Source: Craspedostauros australis
Lineage: Eukaryota > Bacillariophyta > Bacillariophyceae > Mastogloiales > Achnanthaceae
Direction of reading: 5' to 3'
Assembly (NCBI GenBank): GCA_026770025.1
Contig: JAMXDE010000010.1
Location: forward strand, 992,001 to 1,056,000
DNA: 64,000 bases
The notes under the pieces are model-generated. The model was not told the DNA's origin and made no database searches. It saw only the letters and a list, made by a program, of their open reading frames with translations. This document shows positions 46,013 through 56,900 of the stretch, one piece after another (position 1 is the first letter of the stretch; every line of letters begins with the position of its first letter). A program made the position numbers and the translations under genes.

Positions 46013-47785
46013 AAGAGCTGACCGCACAGTCTTGGAAACTCTTCTTTTCGGCACTTCTTTCACAAGCGTGCACACTGCTTGGCGGATGTCGCGAGTGTTG
46101 GCATCAGATCTTCGCTGCAGAATACAGCAATTCCGTGGAACAAGAAACGCAGTTTGTTGCTTCGGACCCTTCATTGGTGGCCGCAACTTCTTCGATTCGA
46201 AGTCCTCGGAAGAGGCGCAGCACAATGCACAGGCAACCGAATGGCACCATACACACGCCACAGAACACACGGGTGATTCCCTCATTCCATTGTACAATAT
46301 CTGAATACATCCATCATGTAATACACTAGAACACCATGCGTACATATAATACCTTCACATCTTACATGTTCCCAACATCTTGAAATGGACGATCCGTCCC
46401 TGCAGTAAACCATGAATGTATGTACGATCTACACGTACCGATAGCTTGCATTAGCAGGAGCGCTGTAAAACATCGTTTGGGTATGAGAATGCGGCCGCCA
46501 ATTTAGAGGAGAAGCAACCCTTCCCAAGAGCACGTCCTGCCGGTCCATGGCATTTGCGAAGGCGCTCTGCGTATTCGAAACTGTGCTGAATGAAGCATGT
46601 CTTCTTGGGTGGGAGGTGACGCACCAGAGCAAGAAGCGCCTCCATCCAACCCAAACCACAGTCGCGATTCTTGTGAGCGACAAGAATAGAGTACTACTAC
46701 ACCATACTGGGACGGACCGGACCCGAGCACAATATGCCCGTGTTTTGGAATGGCACAGTGCAAGGACAGAACAGAGGCACAACAACACTTTCTCTCGAAT
46801 GTTATGACACACGAACATCATCAACGCCATTGATTCTGATCACTACGCGGACTGGTCCATGCCCATCACAAAACAAAGTGGAGACAGCCGAGAACAGAAG
46901 AGCTTTTGGAAACCTTTGGCGCCAAAATTTGTGAAGGATGCGGAAACCTTCGTTTTCTCCCTTGGGGAGTTTTTGAAAGGATGGATGTCGCGGTTCGCAA
47001 CGAGCGAGCCAGCCATGTTGATCCAACGAGTCGAATGTCAGGCAAAATGACCCGACTTGAATGGCTTGCGGATCTTTCCCGTCTGGACATGGAAACGAAC
47101 ACCACTAAAAACGCCACCGTTTTGCCTTCTTGTTTTCTCTTTCTGCTTTTCCTTCAGCAGTTTCTCGCTGTGCTTTCCTTTCGTTGTTGCGTTCTCGGCG
47201 AGTGTCTTTCATCATGAACTTCTTTTCTGTCTTCCGTATCAGCAGAAGCAACAACGGGAGGCACACGATCAATCGGTGTGAACAACAATTGAACACCAAG
47301 AGAGAGAGACAGCATCATTGGTGGATGCTGATACAACCTCTTCATTCGCACAAGCATTGACACGCAAAGGAGCAAAGAAGCAAACACAAAAGCAGGAGCA
47401 ACCTCGAGCAACAAACAATCAAATACTACACGGACTCAAGTGTTGACTCTTGAAAGTAACAGCATTGCTTCACCCTCCACCTTTGACGTCACCATCGCCT
47501 TCACCATTGCGACCGCAACCGCAACGAACAGAACAGAAAAGGCACAAGAGACGTGAATTCGAGAAGCAACGCTCGACACGAACACAAGACGACGGAAACA
47601 CACGATCGACGCTACTCGTACCGACACTCTGCCATATCGTACAACTTTGTCAGAGAGAAACTGAACGAAGACAGTTGAGCCAGCATCATCATCACAGATT
47701 ATCTGCAAGTGAACAATTCTATTACATAGCATACTCCTATTGGAAACAATACAACTCCATACAGAATAGCAGCGCAAAGGCAAAG
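46013..47785. other. Intergenic upstream of the PDZ gene
   Basis: About 1.8 kb with overlapping short frames on both strands (46429-46830 minus, 46547-46807 plus) and no domain. A perfect E2F-type palindrome lies at 46915-46926. The last 300 bp, purine-rich with AAC and GAA runs, are likely the PDZ gene's 5' leader. Confidence 0.5.
46915..46926 (+). promoter_or_regulatory. Candidate E2F/DP site
   Basis: TTTGGCGCCAAA is a perfect palindromic match to the E2F consensus TTTSGCGCSAAA. It is about 860 bp upstream of the PDZ gene ATG, so its target gene is uncertain. Confidence 0.4.
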
Positions 47786-48496
47786 ATGGCGGCCGAGAGC
47801 TCAGAACACTTCGACGAGTGGGCGACGGGGTCCATGAGGGACCTGGCGCAACGGATGGATGACATCGACAAGCAGCTCGAGGAGATCGTGGACTCCACGA
47901 ACGACGAGACCGGAAGCGGCGATGGGGACAAGAACGGAGGTGCGCCAGCGGGAGGTGACGATCCGCAACACAGCGACGGCGAGGAAGAAACTGCCCTCAA
48001 CACATCGACGATGAGCAGAAAGCACGCCACCGACACCTCCACAGTTGGCGACTTTGACGATTACGACGACGATGATGACGATCCCACCGAGCACGACTAC
48101 GACATGGCACTGGGCGACCTGCAGAGCGAGCTCAACGAGGTCAACGCCGCCGCCGTTCGATCCGCCGTGCCTCCAAAGGCCGACGACTTCCAAACGGTCC
48201 AAACCCTCGTCACTGTCTCCGTCAAGAAGCCGTCGAAGGAGGCGACTGTGGGAATTTCCATGAAGACCGTCAAGGGCGTCACGAGGATCACGGCGATCCG
48301 GCACAATGGACTGCTCAAGGACACCGACCTCAAGCGCGGCTACGAGATACTGCAAGTCAACAACGTCCCCGTGAAGAACGCGAGGCATGCCCGCTTCCTC
48401 ATCCAGGAAACGCCGAGCGTGGTCACGATCAAAACTCGCATCCGTCTCGATCCAATGCCAACGCCGAAACCTGTCGATCTGACAAGGACGAAGTAG
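47786..48496 (+). CDS. PDZ-domain protein with acidic N-terminal half
   Basis: 236 aa. The frame is open upstream to 47450, but the ATG at 47786 sits in a strong context (GCAAAGATGGCGGCC) and starts a soluble, structured sequence. Residues 10-35 form an amphipathic helix (MRDLAQRMDDIDKQLEEIVD). Residues about 40-115 are acidic and disordered (DDYDDDDDD). Residues about 142-212 fit a PDZ fold: a first strand with VGISMKTV in place of the usual GLGF-type loop, then ITAIRHNGLLKDTDLKRGYE with ILQVNNVPV, and a last helix NARHARFLI with VVTIKTR. PDZ domains bind C-terminal peptides; the partner is unknown. No membrane segment is seen. Confidence 0.7.
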   Translation: MAAESSEHFDEWATGSMRDLAQRMDDIDKQLEEIVDSTNDETGSGDGDKNGGAPAGGDDPQHSDGEEETALNTSTMSRKHATDTSTVGDFDDYDDDDDDPTEHDYDMALGDLQSELNEVNAAAVRSAVPPKADDFQTVQTLVTVSVKKPSKEATVGISMKTVKGVTRITAIRHNGLLKDTDLKRGYEILQVNNVPVKNARHARFLIQETPSVVTIKTRIRLDPMPTPKPVDLTRTK

Positions 48497-49909
48497 TGGC
48501 CCATGGTTCAGAGACACACAGAGAGAGTGCGGTTGCTTCGTCAGCAATCCCCACAGCGGATCGCGCTGCGCCTGTCTCTGTTCATCATCGAACAGATCAG
48601 CAATTGGTCAACCTTGACTTGGTTGCTGGAAGACTGGTAGTTGCTTTTTGCTGTGAGTTGCCGCAGCAGCAGACGCGGCTTTCGAACCAACCCTCGAAGG
48701 AGAACACATGATGGCGCATTGGTGCCAGCGAAAGAACGAGAAAGCGAGAGAGAGAGAGAGATACAGGGTGAGAGTTTAGTATGGATGCGGGAAAACGAAA
48801 GAGACACGAAATATAGCATGATCCTTCACTTGTACGCTCTCCATCAGAACGACGCGTTCCTCATTTTCGGTCTGTTTGAAGCGGACGCCGCAGCTCTCGC
48901 TTGTCGAAGGAGGGACACATTGTGGGCGCAACCACAAATGCACCAGGGTGCTCTCGCTCTCGCTCTCTCTGCCTGTCACTTCGCATCAGAAGGATTCGAT
49001 ACATAGTACAGCACTATTGGGAACATCCTACTCTCCTCTGTTCGGCTTGTATCATACTCATAGTATACCGTTTGGACATGCACACGCACGCGGCAGAGGC
49101 TGAGGCTGAGGTTCACAGATGCGCAGTTCGAAATGGTCTGCTTTACACGATCGGCGACGACGGCTGCAACAATGGAGCAAGGCATTCAGAAGTTGCTTGC
49201 GTCCCTCTCATCATCCTCCGATCCCATTTGGCTTCTTGCTTTGACATCATTCTCACCTAGCCACTCATCTGCAAAGGTGCGCTTCTCATTGAGCAGAAGA
49301 GAGCAGAGTAGAGTAGAACAGAGTGGGCTCTCTTTTGAACCTGCTATGTCGTGCTGGCGACTGGCGAATTGTGCGGAAAAGCGGCGGCGTTGGAACGCAG
49401 CGCGTGTTGCGGACTGGCGGAAGTTACAAGATCGGTCGGAGAGGGCAGAACTTTGGGTATCTTTTCACTGTCAGTATGTGGTTGTATTGTTCATGTCTGT
49501 CTGTTCATACTCGATTTCTGAACACGACTGCTTCGTTTGAAGTCAACTTACACGGGTGACTGAAGTACGTTTTTATGTCAATTAGTATCCTCATCAACAA
49601 TGATTGAACATCCAGTCCTGAACTCGCACGACTAGCAGTCGTCAAAGATCCACACGAAACTTTGCTGGCAAAGATGCCAGGTGGAACTGTTTTGTGTTGT
49701 TTGGTTTCGAAGAGTTGTTGTCGTTCATCTTTTGCGCGGATCAATCATCCAACCAACCACCAAGACATCATCACAATCCTAGTCGCGATTGCAGTTGTAG
49801 TCGTACTCGTATCAATACAACAACACTACAACAACAACGCAACAACAATACAACATCTGGGACAGACACAACCAACGCCGCGTCCTTCTTCGCATAGCAT
49901 TCTATCGAT
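48497..49909. other. Intergenic, no supported gene
   Basis: About 1.4 kb. GA-rich tracts occur near 48748-48764 and 49299-49322. A TACTCGTA motif at 49804-49811 and CAA-rich sequence lie within about 110 bp of the next gene's ATG. The 135-codon plus frame at 49133-49540 has no recognisable feature. Confidence 0.5.
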
Positions 49910-51840
49910 ATGATGTCGCGAACAACCTGCAATGTGGCGTCTGCGGCACTGCTGATGCTGATTCCATTGATGTCCCTGTCGGATTGTCGGCAGGAGGTGT
50001 CGGCAGCGCCCTTCCATGCCACCGCAGTCTCTGGGCGCCATTTCAGTGGAAGGCCTCATCCATCGGCTCTGTCGGCCACGGCAGCCAGATCTGTGCCTCT
50101 GCATCTGCAGTTGCGTGGAGGCGCGTCCGGTTTGGCCACGGCAAGTGGTGATGACGAGGAGGTCGAGGGTCTGGATGACGAAGACGCAGAGGATGAGGAT
50201 GACGAGGAGGAAGAGGAAGAGGAGGAGGAGGATAACGCACCACCGATATCCCAGCTGCCAGTCACCATCATCGTGAAAACCAACCTGGGCAACGAAATCA
50301 TGGATCAGACGGTGATGGTCACTGCGCAGCGAACTAAGAACATTGAATTCCTCAAGACCACCATCGCGCGGCAGCTGCCTGGCAAGCCACCGGCGTTGGC
50401 GCTCGACATTGTGCACGAAGGACGGATCCTGAATGACGATGTTCTTGTCGATGAATTGATCGATGAAGAAGATGACGAAGACCGCGACGATGGCGATGAC
50501 GATGACGATAGTAGCGCGGAGAAGTCCATCAAGCTGACGGTGAACATTATCCCACCGGTCGACCATCAATTTGCAAAGGATCTCTTCCCCAAATTCGTAC
50601 GCGAAGCCAAGCGCAACGGAGATGCTGCTGTAAACCTAAGTGCTGATCCGAAAGAGTTCATTCCCACAGAGGACATCGTGCGCGCGTACTACCTCAACCA
50701 GGCGGCCATGCAACGCAACGCGGCGCTCCTCGCCAACCCAGACGCGCCGCAATCGGCATTCTTGCGCATGGAGATGATCCAGGAGGCGGATGAGATGCAA
50801 AAGGCCCTGCGGGAGCAAGTCCCGGACGATGTTTGGGAGGAAAGCATGGTGTCCGTCACCAAGACCCACACAACCGAGGAACGACGAGGCCAGCGGTATC
50901 GAACCGGCAAGGGAGGCGCCAGCACCAACCTGAAGGCCCAAATACAACGGAACCTGAACATTGTAAGTACCAAACAAGCGTGACGCAATGCTCGTATGCA
51001 ACAACAACAACAACAACAACAGTGACAACGTTGGTCCTGAGCGTTCAGCGCGCGGCTGACAATGTTGGATGATCATGAAATGTATGTAACACAACCGAGC
51101 CGTTGACATCGCGGCGATATATTCCCGACAACTGTCACTCACACCTTGCATCGTCTTTGCGCGGCTCCACATGATGTCAACAAATGGACTGTCCTCCTCT
51201 CAATGCGATGCTCTTACGTTCGACGACAACAACTACGGCAACAACGACGGCAACAACGACGGCAACAACGACGGCAACCTCTTGCTTTCATGCCATCGCA
51301 TTTGCATCTCGCACGTGGTACACACACACACACACACACACACAACGCCCCCCTTTACGTGCGCACGCACATTCATTATCATAGAGCTGGCCCGAAACAC
51401 TTCGTGCTTGCTTCTTATTCATCATCCTTGGATTTTTTGGTGGCAAGAGCACCCTGAAGCGCAAGCTCCTTCTGCTGTGCGCCCCCATGTGCTTCGTCGT
51501 GCAGGCAAGACCCTCGAAAGTCCTCCTCAAGCAGCTGTTTTACATGATGGCGAATCCACCCAAGTTCATCCTCAGCTTGATGCCCGTCTCGCAGCAGGCG
51601 ATCTTGTCGTTCGACGAAAATGAGGCTTTTCAGACCTTGTACGGAAGAAGCTTGGAAGGGCAGGGCGACGATGAAGAGGGTGACGACATGGAAGGTGCAG
51701 AAGATGATGACGAAGAGATTGAGGAAGCGGACGAGAACGAGGACGAGGATGAAGACGATGAGGAAGATGCTGATGAGTACGACATCGATGAAGAAGAGGA
51801 ATATGATGACGAGGATGAGGAGTATGACGAAGACGAATGA
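49910..51840 (+). CDS. Secretory ubiquitin-like-fold protein with membrane segment and extreme acidic tail, two exons
   Basis: Exons by eye: 49910-50962 and 51385-51840, phase 0, 502 aa. The donor is GTAAGT and the acceptor is TAG at 51382-51384. Residues 1-33 look like a signal peptide (ASAALLMLIPLMSLSDC). LHLQLRGGA follows, and a Glu/Asp run spans about 84-108. Residues about 118-183 read like a ubiquitin-like beta-grasp (VTIIVKTNLGNEIM to FLKTTIARQLPGKPP, then LDIVHEGRILNDDVLVDEL). A second acidic run follows, then helices (AFLRMEMIQEADEMQKALRE). Across the splice there is a probable membrane segment (LRACFLFIILGFFGG) and a second hydrophobic stretch (KLLLLCAPMCFVV). The last 60 residues are almost entirely Asp and Glu with some Tyr. 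Endomembrane or plastid-envelope location is inferred; function unknown. Confidence 0.72.
51231..51278 (+). repeat. 12-bp tandem repeat in the intron of the ubiquitin-like gene
   Basis: Four units of AACGACGGCAAC, the first with one change, wholly inside the intron 50963-51384. Confidence 0.9.
51320..51344 (+). repeat. AC dinucleotide tract in the same intron
   Basis: About twelve AC units, 40 bp before the splice acceptor. A CAA tract at 50999-51021 lies at the other end of the intron. Confidence 0.9.
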
Positions 51841-52459
51841 ACGTTGAACCTCGAACATTGAGACAAGCAAGCCTGATGCAGCACAGATAGACCACAGCGA
51901 CAGCTGCTGCCAATAACAACCCCTCGAGTGGGTCAGTTCTAAAAATTCAGTCTCCATTGTTTGGCCCAAGTACGTCCAAGTGCTGCCGGGTATGGTAGGT
52001 TGTACTCTAGCAAATGTGAGAAGTCATTGCCTGCGAAGCAATTGTATCTTGGATGGCCAACTAAAAAAGTAATCGCGCCAAAAAAGAATATCTCCGCCTG
52101 TGCCAAAATGATGGGGTCGTTAGTGTGGGATGGTTCCGAACCCGAGCCCTCACGGCGCCACGCGCGGGCCCATCCCAACTTGTTCAAACGTGAAGTTCAA
52201 TTTAGAATATAACTACAACTAAAACACCCACACAAGCACATCGAAAAACAATCAACACCCGTTTTTGCCCAACAAACAAACCCCAATGTGTTTTACAAAT
52301 ACCTGACTTGTTCTGCGAGTATTGGTATTTTCATCAACGTCAACCCTCTCTGGTCTTATCCTGCCCTATCCCAAGCATTTGTATGTATATTCCGAAACGC
52401 TTAATCCACATACTTGGACGCTGCACTTGTACCTCTCTGGAGAATCTACCAGACTTTAT
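51841..52459. other. Convergent intergenic region
   Basis: About 620 bp between the stop codons of the ubiquitin-like gene and TBCB. It contains an E2F-like half site (TCGCGCCAAAAAA, about 52072-52084) and a GC-rich patch near 52140-52175. No gene seen. Confidence 0.5.
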
Positions 52460-53470
52460 CTACAATTCATCGTCGTCGCTGTCATCCTCGAATATGTCGC
52501 GTTCAGGGAAGTTGCCAACTTGAACGTTCTTGCCGCGCACGAACCCTGCGTGCTTGTCCATCGCTTCAAAGTAACGCCTGCCCTTGACAGTACCGTCGGT
52601 CTTGCCAACTGGCTCGTCGAAACGGACGCCAACCCAGTGTCCTCCGACTCCAAGTTCGGGGACCTTGCCAACGTACGCAACGGTCCCTCTCCTCGAACCA
52701 GGCTGCACTTCACATCTCTGCTCGAGGCGAATCTCGGCAACGCTCGTCTCTCCGAACTCCTCGCTGTCGGCTGTCACAGATGGCGAACTGGCGGAGCTCA
52801 TCGCCCCGCTGTCGATGCCACGGTCGTCGTCGCTTCTCGCCAGCTCACCTTTCGCATCCACATGGAATCCCTTGGGCAAGGGCAGACCCAGCTTGTGCTG
52901 CCGCTTGGCATCCACCATCTCGCGGTGCTCCTTGGCATGCCTGGCGAGCGTGAACGTCGGGTCCTCCTGCTTCTTTTTGCGACCCCAGTCCCGCAACGTG
53001 CCGCTGCGCTTGTTGTACTCATCGTCGGACAGACGGAACTTCTGCACCAGCGACGTGTCCTCGTACTGACCGCCGCTGCTGGCGGAGTGCGGGTTCAGAT
53101 CGACGCAGTGGACCTCCATGCCATGCTGCAGGCCGAAGTAGCCCAGCTTGCAGCTGTCGTCATGTTCCGGCGGGATCTCCACAATCACGTTGCCCGAGCT
53201 CTTGATCTGCAGATGCTGGTGACCTGGCGGCGTGCCCGTCTTTTGGTGGATGCGCTGCTGCAGCGTGCTGAGCGCGTCGTGCAGGTTGAAGCGGACCTCG
53301 ACGTGCCTCTGCACGAGGTTGGAGTGCGTGAGATCCAGCACCACCGTGTTCTTGTGCACGTCATCGTACTGCGTCGCATCCTTCGCTTGGATGTACGCCT
53401 TCAATGCCAGCAGGTCTCTGTTGCGGATGATCGGCTTGCTGCCTGCCGTTGGTTGCTGAATTGCGCTCAT
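52460..53470 (-). CDS. TBCB: Tubulin-folding cofactor B
   Basis: Single exon, 336 aa, longer than the human protein (244 aa) because of an extended linker. The ATG at 53470 is preferred over an in-frame one at 53545. An N-terminal ubiquitin-like domain spans about 40-130 (VVLDLTHSNLVQRHVEVRFN and GYFGLQHGMEVHCVDLNP). A coiled-coil segment carries the family block EDTSLVQKFRLSDDEYNKR. The CAP-Gly domain is at about 250-325, with the GKNDG-type peptide-binding motif as GKTDG and the typical GHWVGVRFDEP and GRRYFE. The C-terminus is DDDEL, similar to the DEI end through which TBCB contacts TBCE. It acts with TBCE in folding alpha-tubulin and dissociating tubulin dimers in the cytosol. Confidence 0.93.
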   Translation of the reverse strand: MSAIQQPTAGSKPIIRNRDLLALKAYIQAKDATQYDDVHKNTVVLDLTHSNLVQRHVEVRFNLHDALSTLQQRIHQKTGTPPGHQHLQIKSSGNVIVEIPPEHDDSCKLGYFGLQHGMEVHCVDLNPHSASSGGQYEDTSLVQKFRLSDDEYNKRSGTLRDWGRKKKQEDPTFTLARHAKEHREMVDAKRQHKLGLPLPKGFHVDAKGELARSDDDRGIDSGAMSSASSPSVTADSEEFGETSVAEIRLEQRCEVQPGSRRGTVAYVGKVPELGVGGHWVGVRFDEPVGKTDGTVKGRRYFEAMDKHAGFVRGKNVQVGNFPERDIFEDDSDDDEL

Positions 53471-53999
53471 CTCCAAATCGGTACGAGTGAGTTGGTCGGC
53501 TAGTGAGTTCGTTGGCTGTCTTGGTGTGTGCGCTTGATGCCACAATTGCAGTTGCGGGTGTGATCTGCTCTGCTACGTTTTGTTGTGTTTGGTTTTGCAC
53601 ACGTTTCGATGAGGCGTTTGCCTTGTGGTGACAGATCGTTTCGGATGGTTCCGCGTAATGTCATGCCAGGAGCATTTCGTTCCACCTCCCAGGCTTCCTT
53701 TCTGTTCGTTTTGGTTCATTTCACTTGAAATCACGATTTCTCGCATTTTTCACACTTGTTCGAACAACTGTGTCAATTATCAATTTGCCGCGGCTCCGTC
53801 GTTGAGTGAAAGAAATGAGCAATGAAAAAATTGAAATTTAATGGTCACTCCACATCTATGTACCTATGCCCGTAGTATCGCATGAGATATGTTGGCTGCA
53901 GCCGTTCCCCTTCATATTCGTACTCTCGACTCGCATGATGCTTGTATAAGTACCCAGACAGCACAACGCCGCCAGTCTGTCAACGTTGTAATGCAAAGA
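53471..53999. other. Intergenic between TBCB start and bHLH/F-box stop
   Basis: About 530 bp, presumably the TBCB promoter and the 3' UTR of the next gene. No gene or clear motif beyond a TATTCGTA variant near 53916. Confidence 0.45.
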
Positions 54000-56900
54000 T
54001 CACATCAGACTATCGCTCCTGTAGGTTGGTTCGCGGAGGAATGGAATGACGAAGGGCACCGTGCTGCCATCCAACGAGATCAGCACCTTCGCGAAGTTAC
54101 CCCGCTGCTCGAATCTGGATGTCGTCGAGCAGCCTTTCGCGTGGATGGAGACCTCGAGGACGATCGATTCGAACTGGGAAATGTTGCACAGATCGCCTTT
54201 CTGCTTGTGCTTGAGTGCCATGTTCGGGTTCTCGCGACGGATGCAATCGTCGAGGTTCCTCCACACTTTAGAGAATCGAGGATCCCACGAGATCTCCTCC
54301 CATTCACCCCCGCTGCGCCGCGTCGATATGTCGACTGTGACCGGCTGGTCTCGGACCCCGACGTCTTGGCACGACATGGCGATGTTCTGCAGCAGAACCC
54401 GCAACTCCACGACCGGCAGAGACGCGAAATGGCTGCGTTGGCTGGATGCCGATTTCTGCGGGTTCGGTCGCGAATTCGGTTGCTTCTGCACGCTCCTCAG
54501 GGTCTCACCATTGCTTCGCTCCACCAGGAACACCCATCCCGCGATCCTTCCGGGCATCTTGGCCTTCCCCAGGAACTTCCACCCCGGATGCTGGAAGTGA
54601 GGCATCACGTTGGCCTGGCACATCTTGCGATACACGATCTTGTTCAGACATTGGCGGCTGTTGTGGGCATTCGGATCCTGCGGTATCTCGTCCTCGACAC
54701 GGTCCGTCCACTCGCGCACATTCTTGAATCCGAACCTCCGCACTGCCAGGTTCAGCCAGACGCTCTCGTTGTCAAACACGCCCATGTCCTTCCACCGACG
54801 AGACACCGCGATGCAGCGTGACAGGGACAACGGGTCGAGCATCTTGGCAACGGCGCCGAACACCTTCAGCTCCTTCTCTTGCTTCTCATGCGGGCTTTCG
54901 ACGGATTCGATTTCCTTTGGGATATCGTTGGTGGGGTTGATTGCGTTCACAATTACATGTGCGTGTATGTTTGCATCGGCATTTGCGATTGTGGTCGCAT
55001 CTATCGTATTGTGCACCGTTGCGTTCACGACTGCTGCCTGTGCTATGATTGGCATCGCGACTGCTCTGCCATCTTCGATTTTGAGACGTTTGGCGCCATT
55101 CGACGCTGCATCCATCTGTTGATGCTGCTGATACTCTTGAGGTTGCTGCAAGTTTTGTTGTTGTGGCTGTTGCTGCTGCTGCAGCACGACCTGATCTTCC
55201 ACCCAATCCGCCTCGCCTGGTCGCTTGCAGCCGACGCTGGATTCCGGGGTGACCTGATTTGCTTCCACCTCGCTGTTTGCCCGCAACGAATCCAGCTGGA
55301 CCCGAAGGCTGGCCATCTCCCGCATCAGCTCCTCGCACTGGCTGTTCAAGCCATGAATGACGGAGGCTGCCGTCCCGACGAAGCTGGGGCGGTCCCACTT
55401 CCTCGCCTGTTCGGCGATCTTGGTGCATTCGTCCATGTTTTGCAGCGTTCTGTTGCGCGTGGCACACAGGGGGTAGGTTTCGATATCCTTCTTCCTCTGC
55501 CGCGACTGAGTGGAGGCCAGGCTGATGCCCACCGAGAGACGTTCGATGGATTCGTTCATCCTAACTCGTGCGTATTTCGCACGTTCCTTCTTGCGCTCGT
55601 ACGCGGCGCCGGAATTGACCACGCCCAGCGGTCCCGCTCCTGACGCCATTCCCGCGATTGACGGTGACGTGGACGTCGTTGAGGTCGGAGTGGATGATCG
55701 TGTGGTGGGTGTGAGAGTCGGCAGGGTGGGAGCATGGCCTCGTGGTTGCACTCGAGTTGCAGTTGTGAGTTTCGTTTTCGGATCGAGCCGCACGATACTG
55801 CGCGACCCCGTTCCTGCAGCAACTGTTGCAGCCCCTATCGCCGGTTTCCTTGTGGTGGCAACAGACATCCCGTGTTTGGGCTGCGTTGGCTGTGCGGGTG
55901 GTGGCGATGGCACTGACGGAACGACATGATTTCCACCAAATCCGTACTGCGACTTCTTCTTTGTCGCAGCTGTCACAGATGCACGATTCTGCAGGTGCGT
56001 GGCGGAATGCTTTGGAGGATCATAGTTTGCCCGTCGGTACATGTACGGTTGAACCGTCTGGACTGTCTTTCGCGCTTGGGCCACCGCGGTCGGAGCCCTT
56101 GCCTGCACGCGTGCCTGTGCTTGGACTTGTGCTTGTTTCAAACCTGTCTTTGCCCCGACCATGGGAGCAGCAGTACTTGCAATCACTGTTACCGGAATCG
56201 TTCTGACCTGTGCAATTGGCACAGGCGCAGCCGCAAGCGAAGGAGATTGACGCTGATGCGGGGTCTTTCTGGATGCAGATGTAGGAACCGGCTGCCGACC
56301 TTGTTCCAATGGACCTGCAGTTGCGGTAACCGCTGTTGACGTTGAAACTTGCGTTGGCGCTTGCGTTGCTGCAAATGGAGGGCTTGATACAGATCCACGT
56401 CCCGCTGTTGTGACTGTTGTTGGATGAGTCGCTGCAATGGTGCTTGGCACATAACTTGACGACGCCAATGTCGTTTGGCTTCCACTCAAGGGAGGCGGAG
56501 TGGAGGCTGCATTGACGGATTGGTGCATCGGCGATGGTGCATTCGTTGCGGTTTCTGGACCAGGGGTGGGACTCGTGTAAACGCGCGATGCGATCTGCGC
56601 GGCCGTAGCAACTGCCTGCGCCACGGCATCCGTCGCAGGAGCAGGCGATCGTGATGCTCCGACGGGGCTGGGGATCTTCTGGTGCATGGGAAGTGGGTTG
56701 TGACGGCCGTAGGGGTAATAGTTGTAACCGTGCGGCTGAGGTTGTGGCCGTGTCTCTTTGTCGTTTGTCATGGTGCGGGCACCCGCAGAAGAACCGTTGC
56801 CATATATCAAGCTCTGCTGTATCTCGGACCACGGCGTGGGATCGATCGAAGCTGTGAGGACGTCAATCTCCTTGTCCACGGCACTGGCGCTGGTTGTTGA

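Noticed and set aside
52322-53503. 393-codon plus-strand frame
   Set aside because: Antisense shadow of the tubulin cofactor B gene.
53889-54821. 310-codon plus-strand frame
   Set aside because: Antisense to the end of the bHLH/F-box gene; no domain.
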